From NCBI GenBank assembly GCA_035531075.1, contig DATKTO010000011.1:1-64000 (forward strand): DNA of 64,000 nt. Reading direction: 5' to 3'. This stretch comes from 39-52-133 sp035531075. Lineage in GTDB: Bacteria > Pseudomonadota > Gammaproteobacteria > Burkholderiales > Gallionellaceae. The position numbers were made by a program, and so were the translations under genes. Positions 1 to 7,209 of the stretch are shown in pieces. A model generated the notes under the pieces. It worked only from the letters and a program-made list of their open reading frames with translations, was not told the origin of the DNA and did no database searches. The first letter of the stretch is position 1, and every line of letters starts with the position of its first letter.

Positions 1-105
1 GCCATACAAAACATCAGTAAAAAATGGACGATGCCGATAAGGGACTGGAAAGCGGCACTGAATCGTTTTACTATCCAGTTCGAGGAACGGATGCCGCAGC
101 ATTAA
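1..105 (+). pseudogene. IS256/Mutator-family transposase, C-terminal end only
   Basis: The first 34 codons read through to a TAA at 103-105. The peptide contains ISKKWTMPIRDWKAALNRF, the typical C-terminal tail of IS256-group (Mutator-type, DDE) transposases, which cut and paste the element. Only the tail lies in the window, so whether the rest of the gene is intact upstream cannot be seen. The gene reads towards the truncated signalling gene that starts about 37 bases later, so the element sits directly against that gene's missing 5' part. The family call rests on recognition of the tail alone. Confidence 0.8.
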
Positions 106-108
106 TGA

Positions 109-138
109 ATTCCGTTTACACAAAATTCAGGACACCCC
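109..138 (+). mobile_element. Probable right terminal inverted repeat of the IS256-family element
   Basis: After the transposase stop comes ATTCCGTTTACACAAAATTC followed by AGGACACCCCC. This closely resembles the terminal repeat of many IS256-group elements, which read GTGTCCTGAATTTTGTGTAA inwards. The exact last base is uncertain, around 136-138. The left end and the target duplication lie outside the window. The host reading frame resumes immediately afterwards, which places the insertion inside the receiver domain of the next gene. Confidence 0.6.
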
Positions 139-141
139 CGC

Positions 142-1641
142 ATGAGCGGACTTGAATTGCTTACAACAGCCCGCAACATTTCCCCTCCTCCAATTTTCAT
201 CATGGCAACCGGTTTAGCCGATGTTGAACATGCAGTCGCAGCGCTTGAACAAGGTGCTTATGGCTATCTCACAAAACCGTTAAAAGAAGAACAGCTTAGA
301 CGTGCCATCCAGGATGCTACGGTAAAACACGAGAAACTGCATAAGGCAAACGAAGAAAACGAACGTTTAGCCAAAACTGACCCTATTACCGGCTTACTCA
401 ACAAAGAGGCATTCATAGGTGTATTGAACAAACAACTGAACAGCCTGCGCAAAAATGATCATCTGGATGCGCTATTGTTCATCAACATAGACGGCATTCG
501 CTATATCAATAATACATACGGGCATCATGAAGGCGATCTTGTACTGCAGCATATTGCGGCGGTGCTTAAAAATTCCACCCGCGCAAACGACACCGTCGCA
601 CGTTTTGGCGGTGATATATTCGGCGTCGCACTGACCGGCATCCCGGTTGAGAATATTGCCGTCAAAGTTCAATCAATTTTAAATAATATCGAACAATCCA
701 AGTTTGTTATTGCGACAAATGAACTAGGCGTCACCGCAACCATAGGCGTCTCCTTAAGCGAGCCGCAAATAGTCGTCGAAGACCTGATCAACAATGCTGA
801 TTTCGCCCTGATGCTGGCAAAACGCCAGGGGTGCAATCGCTTTTACCTCTACCACAAGGAAGACGAATCCTATCGGCGAGATTTCGGTTTGAAGTTGAAC
901 AATTTGAATACGCTCAAACACGCTCTTGAAACGGCCAATTATGAAATGCACTATCAACCTATCGTTTCACTGGAGAGCGGGAAAGCAACACATTACGAGG
1001 CACTCATCCGCATGCGTGATGAACAGGGACATTTATTAGCGCCTGATATATTCATCAAGACGGCAGAGGCATTCGGACTGGTCAATAAACTTGACCATAT
1101 GGTGGTTCGAGCATGTTTCAGGAAACTCACTGAGCTGCATGCGTCACCGCAAATAAGCCTGGCGATCAATCTGTCGGGGAAATCTGTAGGGGATCCTCAA
1201 CTTCTCGCGTTGATTGAAGATGAGATCGCACAGAATAAATTTGATCCTTCCCGGGTGATTTTTGAAATTACCGAAACCGCAGCATTCTTTAATCTGGAGC
1301 TGGTACAGCATTTTGTCAGCCAGATAAAGAAACTCGGCTGCAAATTTGCACTGGATGATTTCGGGGTAGGATTTTCTTCTTTTTATTACATCAAAAAATT
1401 GGATATTGACTATCTGAAAATTGACGGCTCATTCATCCAGAAATTGTCCGAAAATGAGAATGACCAGGTCTTTGTAAAGGCGATGGTCGAAATTTCGCGG
1501 GTGTTCGGAATGAAGGTAATTGCGGAGTGGGTAGAAAACGAAACAACAACTCAAGTACTGAAACAACTTGGAGTGAACTACGGTCAAGGCTATTATTTTG
1601 GTAAAGCAGCGCCAGATTTTTTGAACAGCACAGTTATATAG
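142..1641 (+). CDS. 5'-truncated response regulator with degenerate GGDEF and intact EAL domain (c-di-GMP signalling)
   Basis: The 499-residue frame opens in the middle of a receiver domain: MSGLELL is the segment that normally follows the phospho-Asp, and the KP-containing beta5 (YLTKPLKE) is present. The phospho-acceptor half is gone. Residues about 80-235 form a GGDEF domain whose signature is GGDIF, so the catalytic Glu is replaced by Ile. Residues about 250-495 form an EAL domain with YEALIR, AINLSGKS, FEITETA, LDDFGVGFSS, LKIDGSF and AEWVE, which keeps the usual metal and general-base positions. The best functional guess is a c-di-GMP phosphodiesterase. The upstream frame runs into IS256-type end sequence, so the native start was lost to the insertion. 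ATG at 142 may or may not be used, so this may be a pseudogene. Confidence 0.85.
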   Translation: MSGLELLTTARNISPPPIFIMATGLADVEHAVAALEQGAYGYLTKPLKEEQLRRAIQDATVKHEKLHKANEENERLAKTDPITGLLNKEAFIGVLNKQLNSLRKNDHLDALLFINIDGIRYINNTYGHHEGDLVLQHIAAVLKNSTRANDTVARFGGDIFGVALTGIPVENIAVKVQSILNNIEQSKFVIATNELGVTATIGVSLSEPQIVVEDLINNADFALMLAKRQGCNRFYLYHKEDESYRRDFGLKLNNLNTLKHALETANYEMHYQPIVSLESGKATHYEALIRMRDEQGHLLAPDIFIKTAEAFGLVNKLDHMVVRACFRKLTELHASPQISLAINLSGKSVGDPQLLALIEDEIAQNKFDPSRVIFEITETAAFFNLELVQHFVSQIKKLGCKFALDDFGVGFSSFYYIKKLDIDYLKIDGSFIQKLSENENDQVFVKAMVEISRVFGMKVIAEWVENETTTQVLKQLGVNYGQGYYFGKAAPDFLNSTVI

Positions 1642-1706
1642 CTAAGTCTCGTGACACCCAGCTAGATGAGAGCTCACCCTTGCTCGCTCTTTGATCTAGC
1701 GCTGGT

Positions 1707-2315
1707 TCAATCTGTAAATAATGCACGTAAATCCTGCGCACTGATTTCGGCGCTCTGACCATAGCTCATGAACAGGCGCAACTTGCCGGACTGGTCGAAG
1801 ACATAAGTACCCGCTGTATGATCCACATCATAGCCCTGGCTGCCCTTCCCTTGATGCTTCTGATAGAAAACACGAAAATCCTTGGCAACCCTGGCTGTCG
1901 CTGCCTCATCCCCATATAACCCCAGAAATCCAGGATTAAATGCGGGTACATATTTCGCCAGCAGTTCCTGTGTATCGCGTTCTGGATCTACTGTAACGAA
2001 AAGAACCTGAACCTTATTTGCGTCTTTTCCCAGGATATTTAATGCTTGCGCCATATCTGACATCGTAGTCGGACAAACATCTGGGCAATGCGTATAGCCA
2101 AAAAACATGACCACAACTTTACCCTTGAAATCAGCCAGGGTTCTCACTTTTCCAGTATGGTCGGTCAGCTTAAAATCTTTGCCAAAATCTACGCCCGTAA
2201 TATCTGTGGAGTGAAATTTTTTTGCAGTAGTTTGCTGATTACATCCGCTCAATCCGACGAACAAAAATATGCCCAGAAGAATGGCATATGAACTGACTCT
2301 TATTGATTTCAGCAT
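1707..2315 (-). CDS. SCO1/SenC/PrrC family copper chaperone lipoprotein
   Basis: A 202-residue thioredoxin-fold protein that delivers copper to, or reduces, the CuA site of cytochrome oxidase at the periplasmic face. A hydrophobic signal ends in the lipobox LSGC, so it should be a lipoprotein. The copper ligands are visible: the CPDVC motif at about residue 81 and a conserved His in DVDHTAGTYVFD. The start has an AGGGTAGG ribosome site just upstream. It is the last gene of the assembly set, downstream of ctaB, and differs from the second SCO-like protein at 3450-4064 in keeping the distal His. Confidence 0.92.
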   Translation of the reverse strand: MLKSIRVSSYAILLGIFLFVGLSGCNQQTTAKKFHSTDITGVDFGKDFKLTDHTGKVRTLADFKGKVVVMFFGYTHCPDVCPTTMSDMAQALNILGKDANKVQVLFVTVDPERDTQELLAKYVPAFNPGFLGLYGDEAATARVAKDFRVFYQKHQGKGSQGYDVDHTAGTYVFDQSGKLRLFMSYGQSAEISAQDLRALFTD

Positions 2316-2463
2316 TTGTACCTACCCTGTGTTAATAATTTAGAGCAATATAACTTCTATGACACATTTGTTCCAGACCCATTACCTGAACGGCATCTTT
2401 TGCACGGCACACTACTTGCCTTAGCTCAAGGAGTGCTTTGGTGTCGAAATTAATGCAGAAGCA

Positions 2464-3372
2464 TTAGAGGAAGGCTATTTCGATTTTAAAATAATGGTCC
2501 GTCAATAATGCGGCAAACAATAACATCAGATAATTAATCGAAAAACGGAATGTGCTGCGCGCTAATGCATCGCTGTAACCACGGTACAGCATAATGGCGT
2601 AATAGAGAAAAATGCCACCCAATACCAGCGCACCTGCAAGATAAATCAAACCGCTCATACCCATGACAAATGGTATCAGTGTAACGGCCACCAGAATAAT
2701 GGTGTAAAGCAAAATGTGCAGCAAAGTAAACTCTTCACCGTGAGTTACTGGCAGCATGGGCAAGCCAGATTTTGCGTATTCCGCCTTACGATAGAGTGCC
2801 AGCGCCCAAAAATGCGGAGGTGTCCAGACGAAAATAATCAGGAACAGAATCATCGCTTCAGGAGTAACACTATTTGTCACGGCAGCCCAACCCAAAATTG
2901 GAGGCATCGCACCGGAAGCGCCGCCGATGACGATATTCAAGGGAGTGGATGGCTTGAGAAATACTGTATAAACAACGGCATAGCCAAAGAATGTTGCCAA
3001 GGTTAGCCACATCGTCAATGGGTTAACGAAAAAATACAACAGCGCGAGCCCCGTCAATCCCAGTATCGAAGCGAATATGCTGGTCTCAATCGACGTAACT
3101 CGGCCCGTCGGCAAGGGGCGCCCCTGAGTGCGAGCCATACGTGCGTCAATTTCCTGTTCGATCAGACAATTAAAGGCTGCAGCAGCTCCTGACACCATGC
3201 CGATACCCAGGGTAACCGCTAACAGCAACTGCATCGGAACCATCGAAGGTGAAGCTAAAAATGTTCCGATAACTGCAGTGAAGACAATTAACGCTGTCAC
3301 ACGTGGCTTGGTTAACTGGAAAAAGCTTTTACAACTGTCTGTGCATTGATGCAATACTGCCGTGGTGCTCAT
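2464..3372 (-). CDS. ctaB: Protoheme IX farnesyltransferase (heme O synthase)
   Basis: CtaB/CyoE attaches a farnesyl group to protoheme to make heme O, the precursor of heme A for aa3 oxidases. The 302-residue polytopic UbiA-family protein has the polyprenyl-diphosphate-binding motif NCLIEQEIDARMARTQGRPL and the second Asp-rich region PLNIVIGGASGAMPPILGW. The start is preceded by GGGAG. It lies in the oxidase assembly cluster, between the SCO-like gene at 3450 and SCO at 1707. In related bacteria ctaA usually lies just upstream, but here only 77 bases separate ctaB from the preceding gene. Confidence 0.97.
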   Translation of the reverse strand: MSTTAVLHQCTDSCKSFFQLTKPRVTALIVFTAVIGTFLASPSMVPMQLLLAVTLGIGMVSGAAAAFNCLIEQEIDARMARTQGRPLPTGRVTSIETSIFASILGLTGLALLYFFVNPLTMWLTLATFFGYAVVYTVFLKPSTPLNIVIGGASGAMPPILGWAAVTNSVTPEAMILFLIIFVWTPPHFWALALYRKAEYAKSGLPMLPVTHGEEFTLLHILLYTIILVAVTLIPFVMGMSGLIYLAGALVLGGIFLYYAIMLYRGYSDALARSTFRFSINYLMLLFAALLTDHYFKIEIAFL

Positions 3373-3449
3373 GCGACACTCCCATTAAATCTTAAATAAA
3401 TAAATCTCTGACAAGCCGATCCCCAAAAAAGGGATCTTAGAACCACCTG

Positions 3450-4064
3450 TTACTTTTCACTGGAGTATTTCAGCAATCTCTCGATATCTTTTCTAACGCC
3501 AGCAGGCTCCACGCCCGGTTTGTATCGCATCATCAGATTCCCTTGCTGGTCAAGCAGGTAAATATACCGCTGAAAATCGGCTGACTGGGTATCGACACCA
3601 AAATCATGAGTTAATTTCGCAGTCTGCAATTGATCTCCAGTCCACACTAACATATCCGGATAATCTTTCAATTTGCTTTTCAGCTCGTCCACTGACTTTG
3701 AATCAGTCAGCATAAATACCCGTTGTATCCTGTCGTAGTTTTTTCCCTGGGATGCATGAACCTGACGCATGAAATAGATTTGCGACATACACGCTTCAGG
3801 GCAAGCAGAACTGTCAAAATATACCATCGTCCATTTATCGCGCAGGTCGGAAATCTTTACCTGCTTACCGTCAAGCGTTGTCATTGCCCCGTCTGCAATT
3901 GGGCGCGCTGGTAAAATGAGTTCACCGTGGTTTACGGTAGAAGATGGTCTCCATTCGGTGAAATACATCAACGAGGAGATCAGGACCGGCAGTACGAAAA
4001 TTACGAGAACGATTAACAGTGTTCTTCTATTTTGTTTCATTTTTTCAACATTAACGCTTTGCAT
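3450..4064 (-). CDS. SCO-like thioredoxin-fold membrane protein lacking the distal copper-ligand His
   Basis: A 204-residue protein with an N-terminal membrane anchor (residues about 14-35) and a periplasmic thioredoxin-like domain. CPEAC at about residue 88 matches the SCO/PrrC CxxxC motif. Where SCO proteins have a conserved His before the YLLD strand, this protein reads DFQRYIYLLD with no His, so copper binding as in classic SCO is doubtful. The first 14 bases overlap the SURF1 3' end, and AGGAA lies 8 bases before the ATG, supporting translational coupling. Its role in oxidase assembly is inferred from position. It belongs to the divergent SCO-like proteins found in betaproteobacterial cox clusters. 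Confidence 0.8.
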   Translation of the reverse strand: MQSVNVEKMKQNRRTLLIVLVIFVLPVLISSLMYFTEWRPSSTVNHGELILPARPIADGAMTTLDGKQVKISDLRDKWTMVYFDSSACPEACMSQIYFMRQVHASQGKNYDRIQRVFMLTDSKSVDELKSKLKDYPDMLVWTGDQLQTAKLTHDFGVDTQSADFQRYIYLLDQQGNLMMRYKPGVEPAGVRKDIERLLKYSSEK

Positions 4065-4806
4065 TCACTTTTTCCTGTGGAGAATTTTTTTTGATATTGG
4101 TGACGAAATAAATAATGACCAGTGCAATCGACATTAAATACCACTGGATTGCATAACCACGGTTCACATCTATCCGGAAATCTGGTTTTGGCCATTCACG
4201 CACATATCCACCGGATGAATTTGCAGGATCCAGCAGAATGATTGCAGGTTGAATTTCAAATGATACCTTCTTTTTGTAACGTCCAATGTCAAGATTCTGC
4301 CAAACTTTTTGCCATGCACCATGCAAATCTTCATCCGTATGAGACAGCTCAATATACCTGCCAGACAAATCCTGAAGATATCCCGTTACTTCTACTTCAG
4401 CATCCGTTGTATCGATATTTGGAAGTATATTCCTGTCCGCTCCTACAGGCACCCATCCTCTATTGACCAGTATTCGCATAGAGCTACCCGCAATACGCAA
4501 CGGTGTAATGACATGGTATCCGGCCTGGCCTTTGTTAACCTGGTTATCCAGAAAAATTTGGTATTCAGCTTCATATCGGCCACGTGCGACCACGCGTCTG
4601 AACCGCAAAGACTCTATATCTAAAGGCGCAGATCCTATGGATATAAACTCATCCTTTTCCCGCTGATTAAATAAATCCTGTTTAGCCTGCTTTTGGTCAG
4701 CCTTGTTTGACTGCCACATGCCCAGATTAATCATGAGCGAAAGAACCAGCAGCGTCGCCACTGTGGGGATAAATTTTGGCTTAAACTGGTAATTAAAAAT
4801 TTGCAT
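4051..4806 (-). CDS. SURF1-family cytochrome oxidase assembly protein
   Basis: SURF1/Shy1 proteins help insert heme a into subunit I. The 251-residue protein has one N-terminal and one C-terminal membrane helix enclosing a periplasmic domain. Family hallmarks are the N-terminal GMWQ motif after the first helix, the NRGWVP segment and the C-terminal YAIQWYLMSIALVIIYF helix. I chose ATG at 4806 over an in-frame TTG six bases upstream. The 3' end overlaps the SCO-like gene by 14 bases. It is divergent from the DUF2909 gene at 4857. Confidence 0.93.
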   Translation of the reverse strand: MQIFNYQFKPKFIPTVATLLVLSLMINLGMWQSNKADQKQAKQDLFNQREKDEFISIGSAPLDIESLRFRRVVARGRYEAEYQIFLDNQVNKGQAGYHVITPLRIAGSSMRILVNRGWVPVGADRNILPNIDTTDAEVEVTGYLQDLSGRYIELSHTDEDLHGAWQKVWQNLDIGRYKKKVSFEIQPAIILLDPANSSGGYVREWPKPDFRIDVNRGYAIQWYLMSIALVIIYFVTNIKKNSPQEKVNAKR

Positions 4807-4856
4807 AATCAAAATTTGGATCGCATAATTGAAAATTAAAATTCAGGTAAATAGAT

Positions 4857-5057
4857 ATGCTCGTCAAAATTTTTGTAATCCTCATGCTCCTGCTTATTGT
4901 AGGGAGCCTATTTAGCGCATTGACTTTTCTATATAAAGATGGCGGTCAAGGAACCAGAACCGTTAAAGCGTTAACAGTTCGCATTGCATTATCCATAATT
5001 CTGTTTATCAGCTTAATGCTTGGATATTATTTCGGGATTATTCCAGCCAAAGGCTAA
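4857..5057 (+). CDS. DUF2909 small twin-transmembrane protein
   Basis: A 66-residue protein made of two membrane helices (residues about 3-25 and 43-61) joined by a short polar loop containing KDGGQGTRTVKALTVR. This matches the DUF2909 twin-transmembrane family, which is repeatedly found between coxC and SURF1 in betaproteobacteria. Its function is unknown; a role in oxidase assembly is only an inference from context. CAGGTAAATAG before the ATG provides a ribosome site. It is on the strand opposite to its neighbours and is followed by a strong hairpin at 5158-5211. Confidence 0.85.
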   Translation: MLVKIFVILMLLLIVGSLFSALTFLYKDGGQGTRTVKALTVRIALSIILFISLMLGYYFGIIPAKG

Positions 5058-5157
5058 TCCGCTAAGCAACAGTCGGATAACATCAAAAACCAATCTCACA
5101 AACCATCAATTGCTTTGCAGAACAATCAGATTGTATCCAACCAAGTTTGAAGTGTAA

Positions 5158-5211
5158 AACACCCCATCTCAAGCTGCACCTGCAAGGTGAAGCTTGGAAT
5201 GGGGTGCTTTA
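5158..5211. terminator. Long bidirectional terminator hairpin between DUF2909 gene and coxC
   Basis: The segment folds as an interrupted stem: CACCCCAT pairs with ATGGGGTG, CAAGCT with AGCTTG, and ACC with GGT around a TGCAA loop. It is flanked by GCTTTAT on one side and, on the other strand, TTTTAC. It lies where the plus-strand DUF2909 transcript and the minus-strand cox operon converge, so it probably ends both. Confidence 0.75.
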
Positions 5212-5314
5212 TAAGCAAGCTGCTGTTCCAATCACAAAAACCTATTCAATCGGAACAGTGGGCTCTGTATTCGTGCTGTGGAACCTTTTCTATTCAGGCT
5301 CCACTGACTGGAAC

Positions 5315-6190
5315 TTATAACCAGTATACGAATACAAACAGACCCAACCATACAACGTCAACAAAGTGCCAGTACCATGCCACACCTTCAAAACCGAAGT
5401 GTGAATCTGGTTTGAAATGACCTTTGATAGAGCGGATCAGGATTATTGTCAGCATGGTCGTACCGAGCATCACGTGGAATCCGTGGAAACCAGTCAGCAT
5501 GAAGAACGTTGCACCATAGATACCAGCACCCAAAGTCAGACCGAGTTCAGTATAAGCATGATGGTATTCTTGTGCTTGCAAGCCGATAAAGGCAAAAGCC
5601 AGAATAATGGTCAGAACCAAGCCGATAATCAGCTGTGAACGGTTATTCTTGAGCAAGCCCCAATGAGCCCAAGTCAAGGTAGCACCGGAAGTCAACAGCA
5701 ACAATGTGTTGATAGCCGGGATTCCCCATGCACCCATAGGAGTGAACTTTTGTGTGCTGCCTGGACCACTCAATTGTTCAACGCCAGGAGCGTTTGATGG
5801 CCAGGAGGCAACGAAATTTGGCCACAACTGGGACATCGTATCGCCGGAGGCCAACCAAGGCACTGACAATACACGAGCATAGAACAGAGCACCGAAGAAG
5901 GCGGCAAAGAACAGCACTTCAGAGAAAATAAACCAGCTCATGCCCAAACGGAAGGACTTGTCCACCTGTTTGTTATACATACCGGATTCGCTTTCACGAA
6001 TTACCTGACCAAACCAGCCGAACATCATGAATAACAAAATAGCCACACCAGCCAAAAGTGTCGTACCGCCCATGTTGATTTTATTCATCGTCATTACAGC
6101 ACCGGACGCCATAACCAACAGGGCTAGAGAACCCACAATCGGCCAGTGCGAGGGTGTTGGCAGATAGTAACTGTCTTTATTCCCACTCAT
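5315..6190 (-). CDS. coxC: Cytochrome c oxidase subunit III
   Basis: CoxC/CtaE is the seven-helix core subunit III of the heme-copper oxidase and stabilises subunit I. The 291-residue protein carries family landmarks: MSWFIFSEVLFFAAFFGALFYAR, EYHHAY, the GFHGFHVMLGT motif in helix V-VI, and the WYWHFVDVVWLGLFVFVYW C-terminus. AAGGGAG precedes the ATG. It is the last structural gene of the minus-strand cox operon and is followed by the hairpin at 5158-5211. Confidence 0.97.
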   Translation of the reverse strand: MSGNKDSYYLPTPSHWPIVGSLALLVMASGAVMTMNKINMGGTTLLAGVAILLFMMFGWFGQVIRESESGMYNKQVDKSFRLGMSWFIFSEVLFFAAFFGALFYARVLSVPWLASGDTMSQLWPNFVASWPSNAPGVEQLSGPGSTQKFTPMGAWGIPAINTLLLLTSGATLTWAHWGLLKNNRSQLIIGLVLTIILAFAFIGLQAQEYHHAYTELGLTLGAGIYGATFFMLTGFHGFHVMLGTTMLTIILIRSIKGHFKPDSHFGFEGVAWYWHFVDVVWLGLFVFVYWL

Positions 6191-6255
6191 GTTTAAACTC
6201 CCTTATTAAAAATTTGATTTGTCAAAAGCTTATGAAATCTTCGCTTAACAACTCG

Positions 6256-6465
6256 CTAATGTGTTACATAAGAAACTAGAACTACCAGCGCTAACACAAA
6301 CAATACCGCACCGATAAGCCCGGCGATGATGAGTTGCTTCATGGAGAGACGAGAAATATCTGCTTCATACTCGCCTTTGCTGCGTACACCATAAAAACTC
6401 CACAATATCGCACGCATTGCTGACCATGCACCTATTGGTTTTTGCTTTTCGCTACTATTTTTCAT
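6256..6465 (-). CDS. DUF2970 small membrane protein
   Basis: A 69-residue protein with a soluble N-terminus (IGAWSAMRAILWSFYGVRSK) and one C-terminal membrane helix (residues about 45-67). The FxGvR segment followed by a single helix is the DUF2970 pattern, a family typically encoded between ctaG and coxC in betaproteobacteria. Function is unknown; involvement in oxidase assembly is inferred from operon position only. AAGGTG lies upstream of the ATG. Spacing to ctaG and coxC is 43 and 65 bases. Confidence 0.82.
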   Translation of the reverse strand: MKNSSEKQKPIGAWSAMRAILWSFYGVRSKGEYEADISRLSMKQLIIAGLIGAVLFVLALVVLVSYVTH

Positions 6466-6508
6466 TGATTCACCTTAAGTGCTTGCCATTATTTAATCAA
6501 AAAAACAA

Positions 6509-7060
6509 TCAGCTTTTTACTTCAAAGAAAGTATAAGAAAGCGTAATAGTGTTTACATCCCGGGGTAAATCAGGCGTTACTACAAACACTACCGGCATTC
6601 CCCTTTTCTCATTTGGAGCCATTGTCTGTTTGGTAAAACAAAAGCATTCCACTTTTTTAAAATACTCTACGGCAAGAGCAGGACCGTAACTTGGTATTGC
6701 CACGCCCACGATTTCTCTGTTTGTTGTATTAACTACATCATATACAACGTTGGTCATCTCACCCGGATGGATTTTTACGCTTTTCTGTTGCGGCGCGAAG
6801 TTCCACGGCATTTTATCGTTCATGTTTGCAACGAATTCAACCGTAATCCAGCGCGCCTTGTCCACCTGCGTGTTCGATGTATCAACATTCGTGTTTATGT
6901 TTGCATATGGATTTGATGGATCAATCCGCATTGGATTGATCAAACCAATATCGCAAGCACTCCTGTACATAGGAACCATTGCATAGCTAAAACCCAACAT
7001 CGCAACTGCAAGCAATGAAAGTTTTACTGCCACGGACCTGCCAGATACCTTGTTTGCCAT
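6509..7060 (-). CDS. ctaG: Cytochrome c oxidase assembly protein CtaG (Cox11 family)
   Basis: Cox11/CtaG delivers copper to the CuB site of subunit I. The 183-residue protein has an N-terminal membrane anchor (residues about 9-30) and a periplasmic immunoglobulin-like domain with the copper-binding CFCF motif in VECFCFTKQ. GLINPMRID and the C-terminal TLSYTFFEV strand are also typical. Its ATG is one base after the stop of the 29-residue peptide at 7062-7151, so translation is probably coupled to that peptide. Confidence 0.96.
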   Translation of the reverse strand: MANKVSGRSVAVKLSLLAVAMLGFSYAMVPMYRSACDIGLINPMRIDPSNPYANINTNVDTSNTQVDKARWITVEFVANMNDKMPWNFAPQQKSVKIHPGEMTNVVYDVVNTTNREIVGVAIPSYGPALAVEYFKKVECFCFTKQTMAPNEKRGMPVVFVVTPDLPRDVNTITLSYTFFEVKS

Positions 7061-7061
7061 G

Positions 7062-7151
7062 CTATTTCATTTTACTCAGCAACATGGCGGTAAACAAACC
7101 AACCACTACACAGAATAAAATTAACGCTGTGATCAAATTTTTCTTTTGCAT
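7062..7151 (-). CDS. 29-residue single-helix peptide between coxA and ctaG
   Basis: The frame codes for 29 residues: a basic start (MQKKN), a hydrophobic helix of about 20 residues (LITALILFCVVVGLFTAMLL) and a basic end (SKMK). Its TAG is separated from the ctaG ATG by one base, which argues for a real coupled gene. The upstream ribosome site is weak. Comparable tiny membrane proteins, sometimes called cytochrome oxidase small assembly proteins, occur at this position in betaproteobacteria. Involvement in CtaG or oxidase assembly is an inference. Confidence 0.6.
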   Translation of the reverse strand: MQKKNLITALILFCVVVGLFTAMLLSKMK

Positions 7152-7182
7152 ACTTTTTAGTGTCAATAATTAAAATGTTACA

Positions 7183-7200
7183 GCAAGGGTTGCCCCTTGC
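7183..7200 (-). promoter_or_regulatory. Intercistronic hairpin after coxA
   Basis: Directly after the coxA stop, the minus-strand RNA can form GCAAGGG-GCAA-CCCUUGC, a perfect 7-bp stem with a GNRA-type loop. No U-run follows at once, so it is more likely an RNA-stabilising or partial-termination element that lets coxA be made in excess of the assembly genes. That role is inferred. Confidence 0.5.
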
Positions 7201-7209
7201 CATCAGTAA

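Noticed and set aside
1641..1707. Imperfect CTAGAT...ATCTAG hairpin between the EAL gene and SCO
   Set aside because: The stem is interrupted by a large bulge and no T-run follows, so it is not a convincing terminator.
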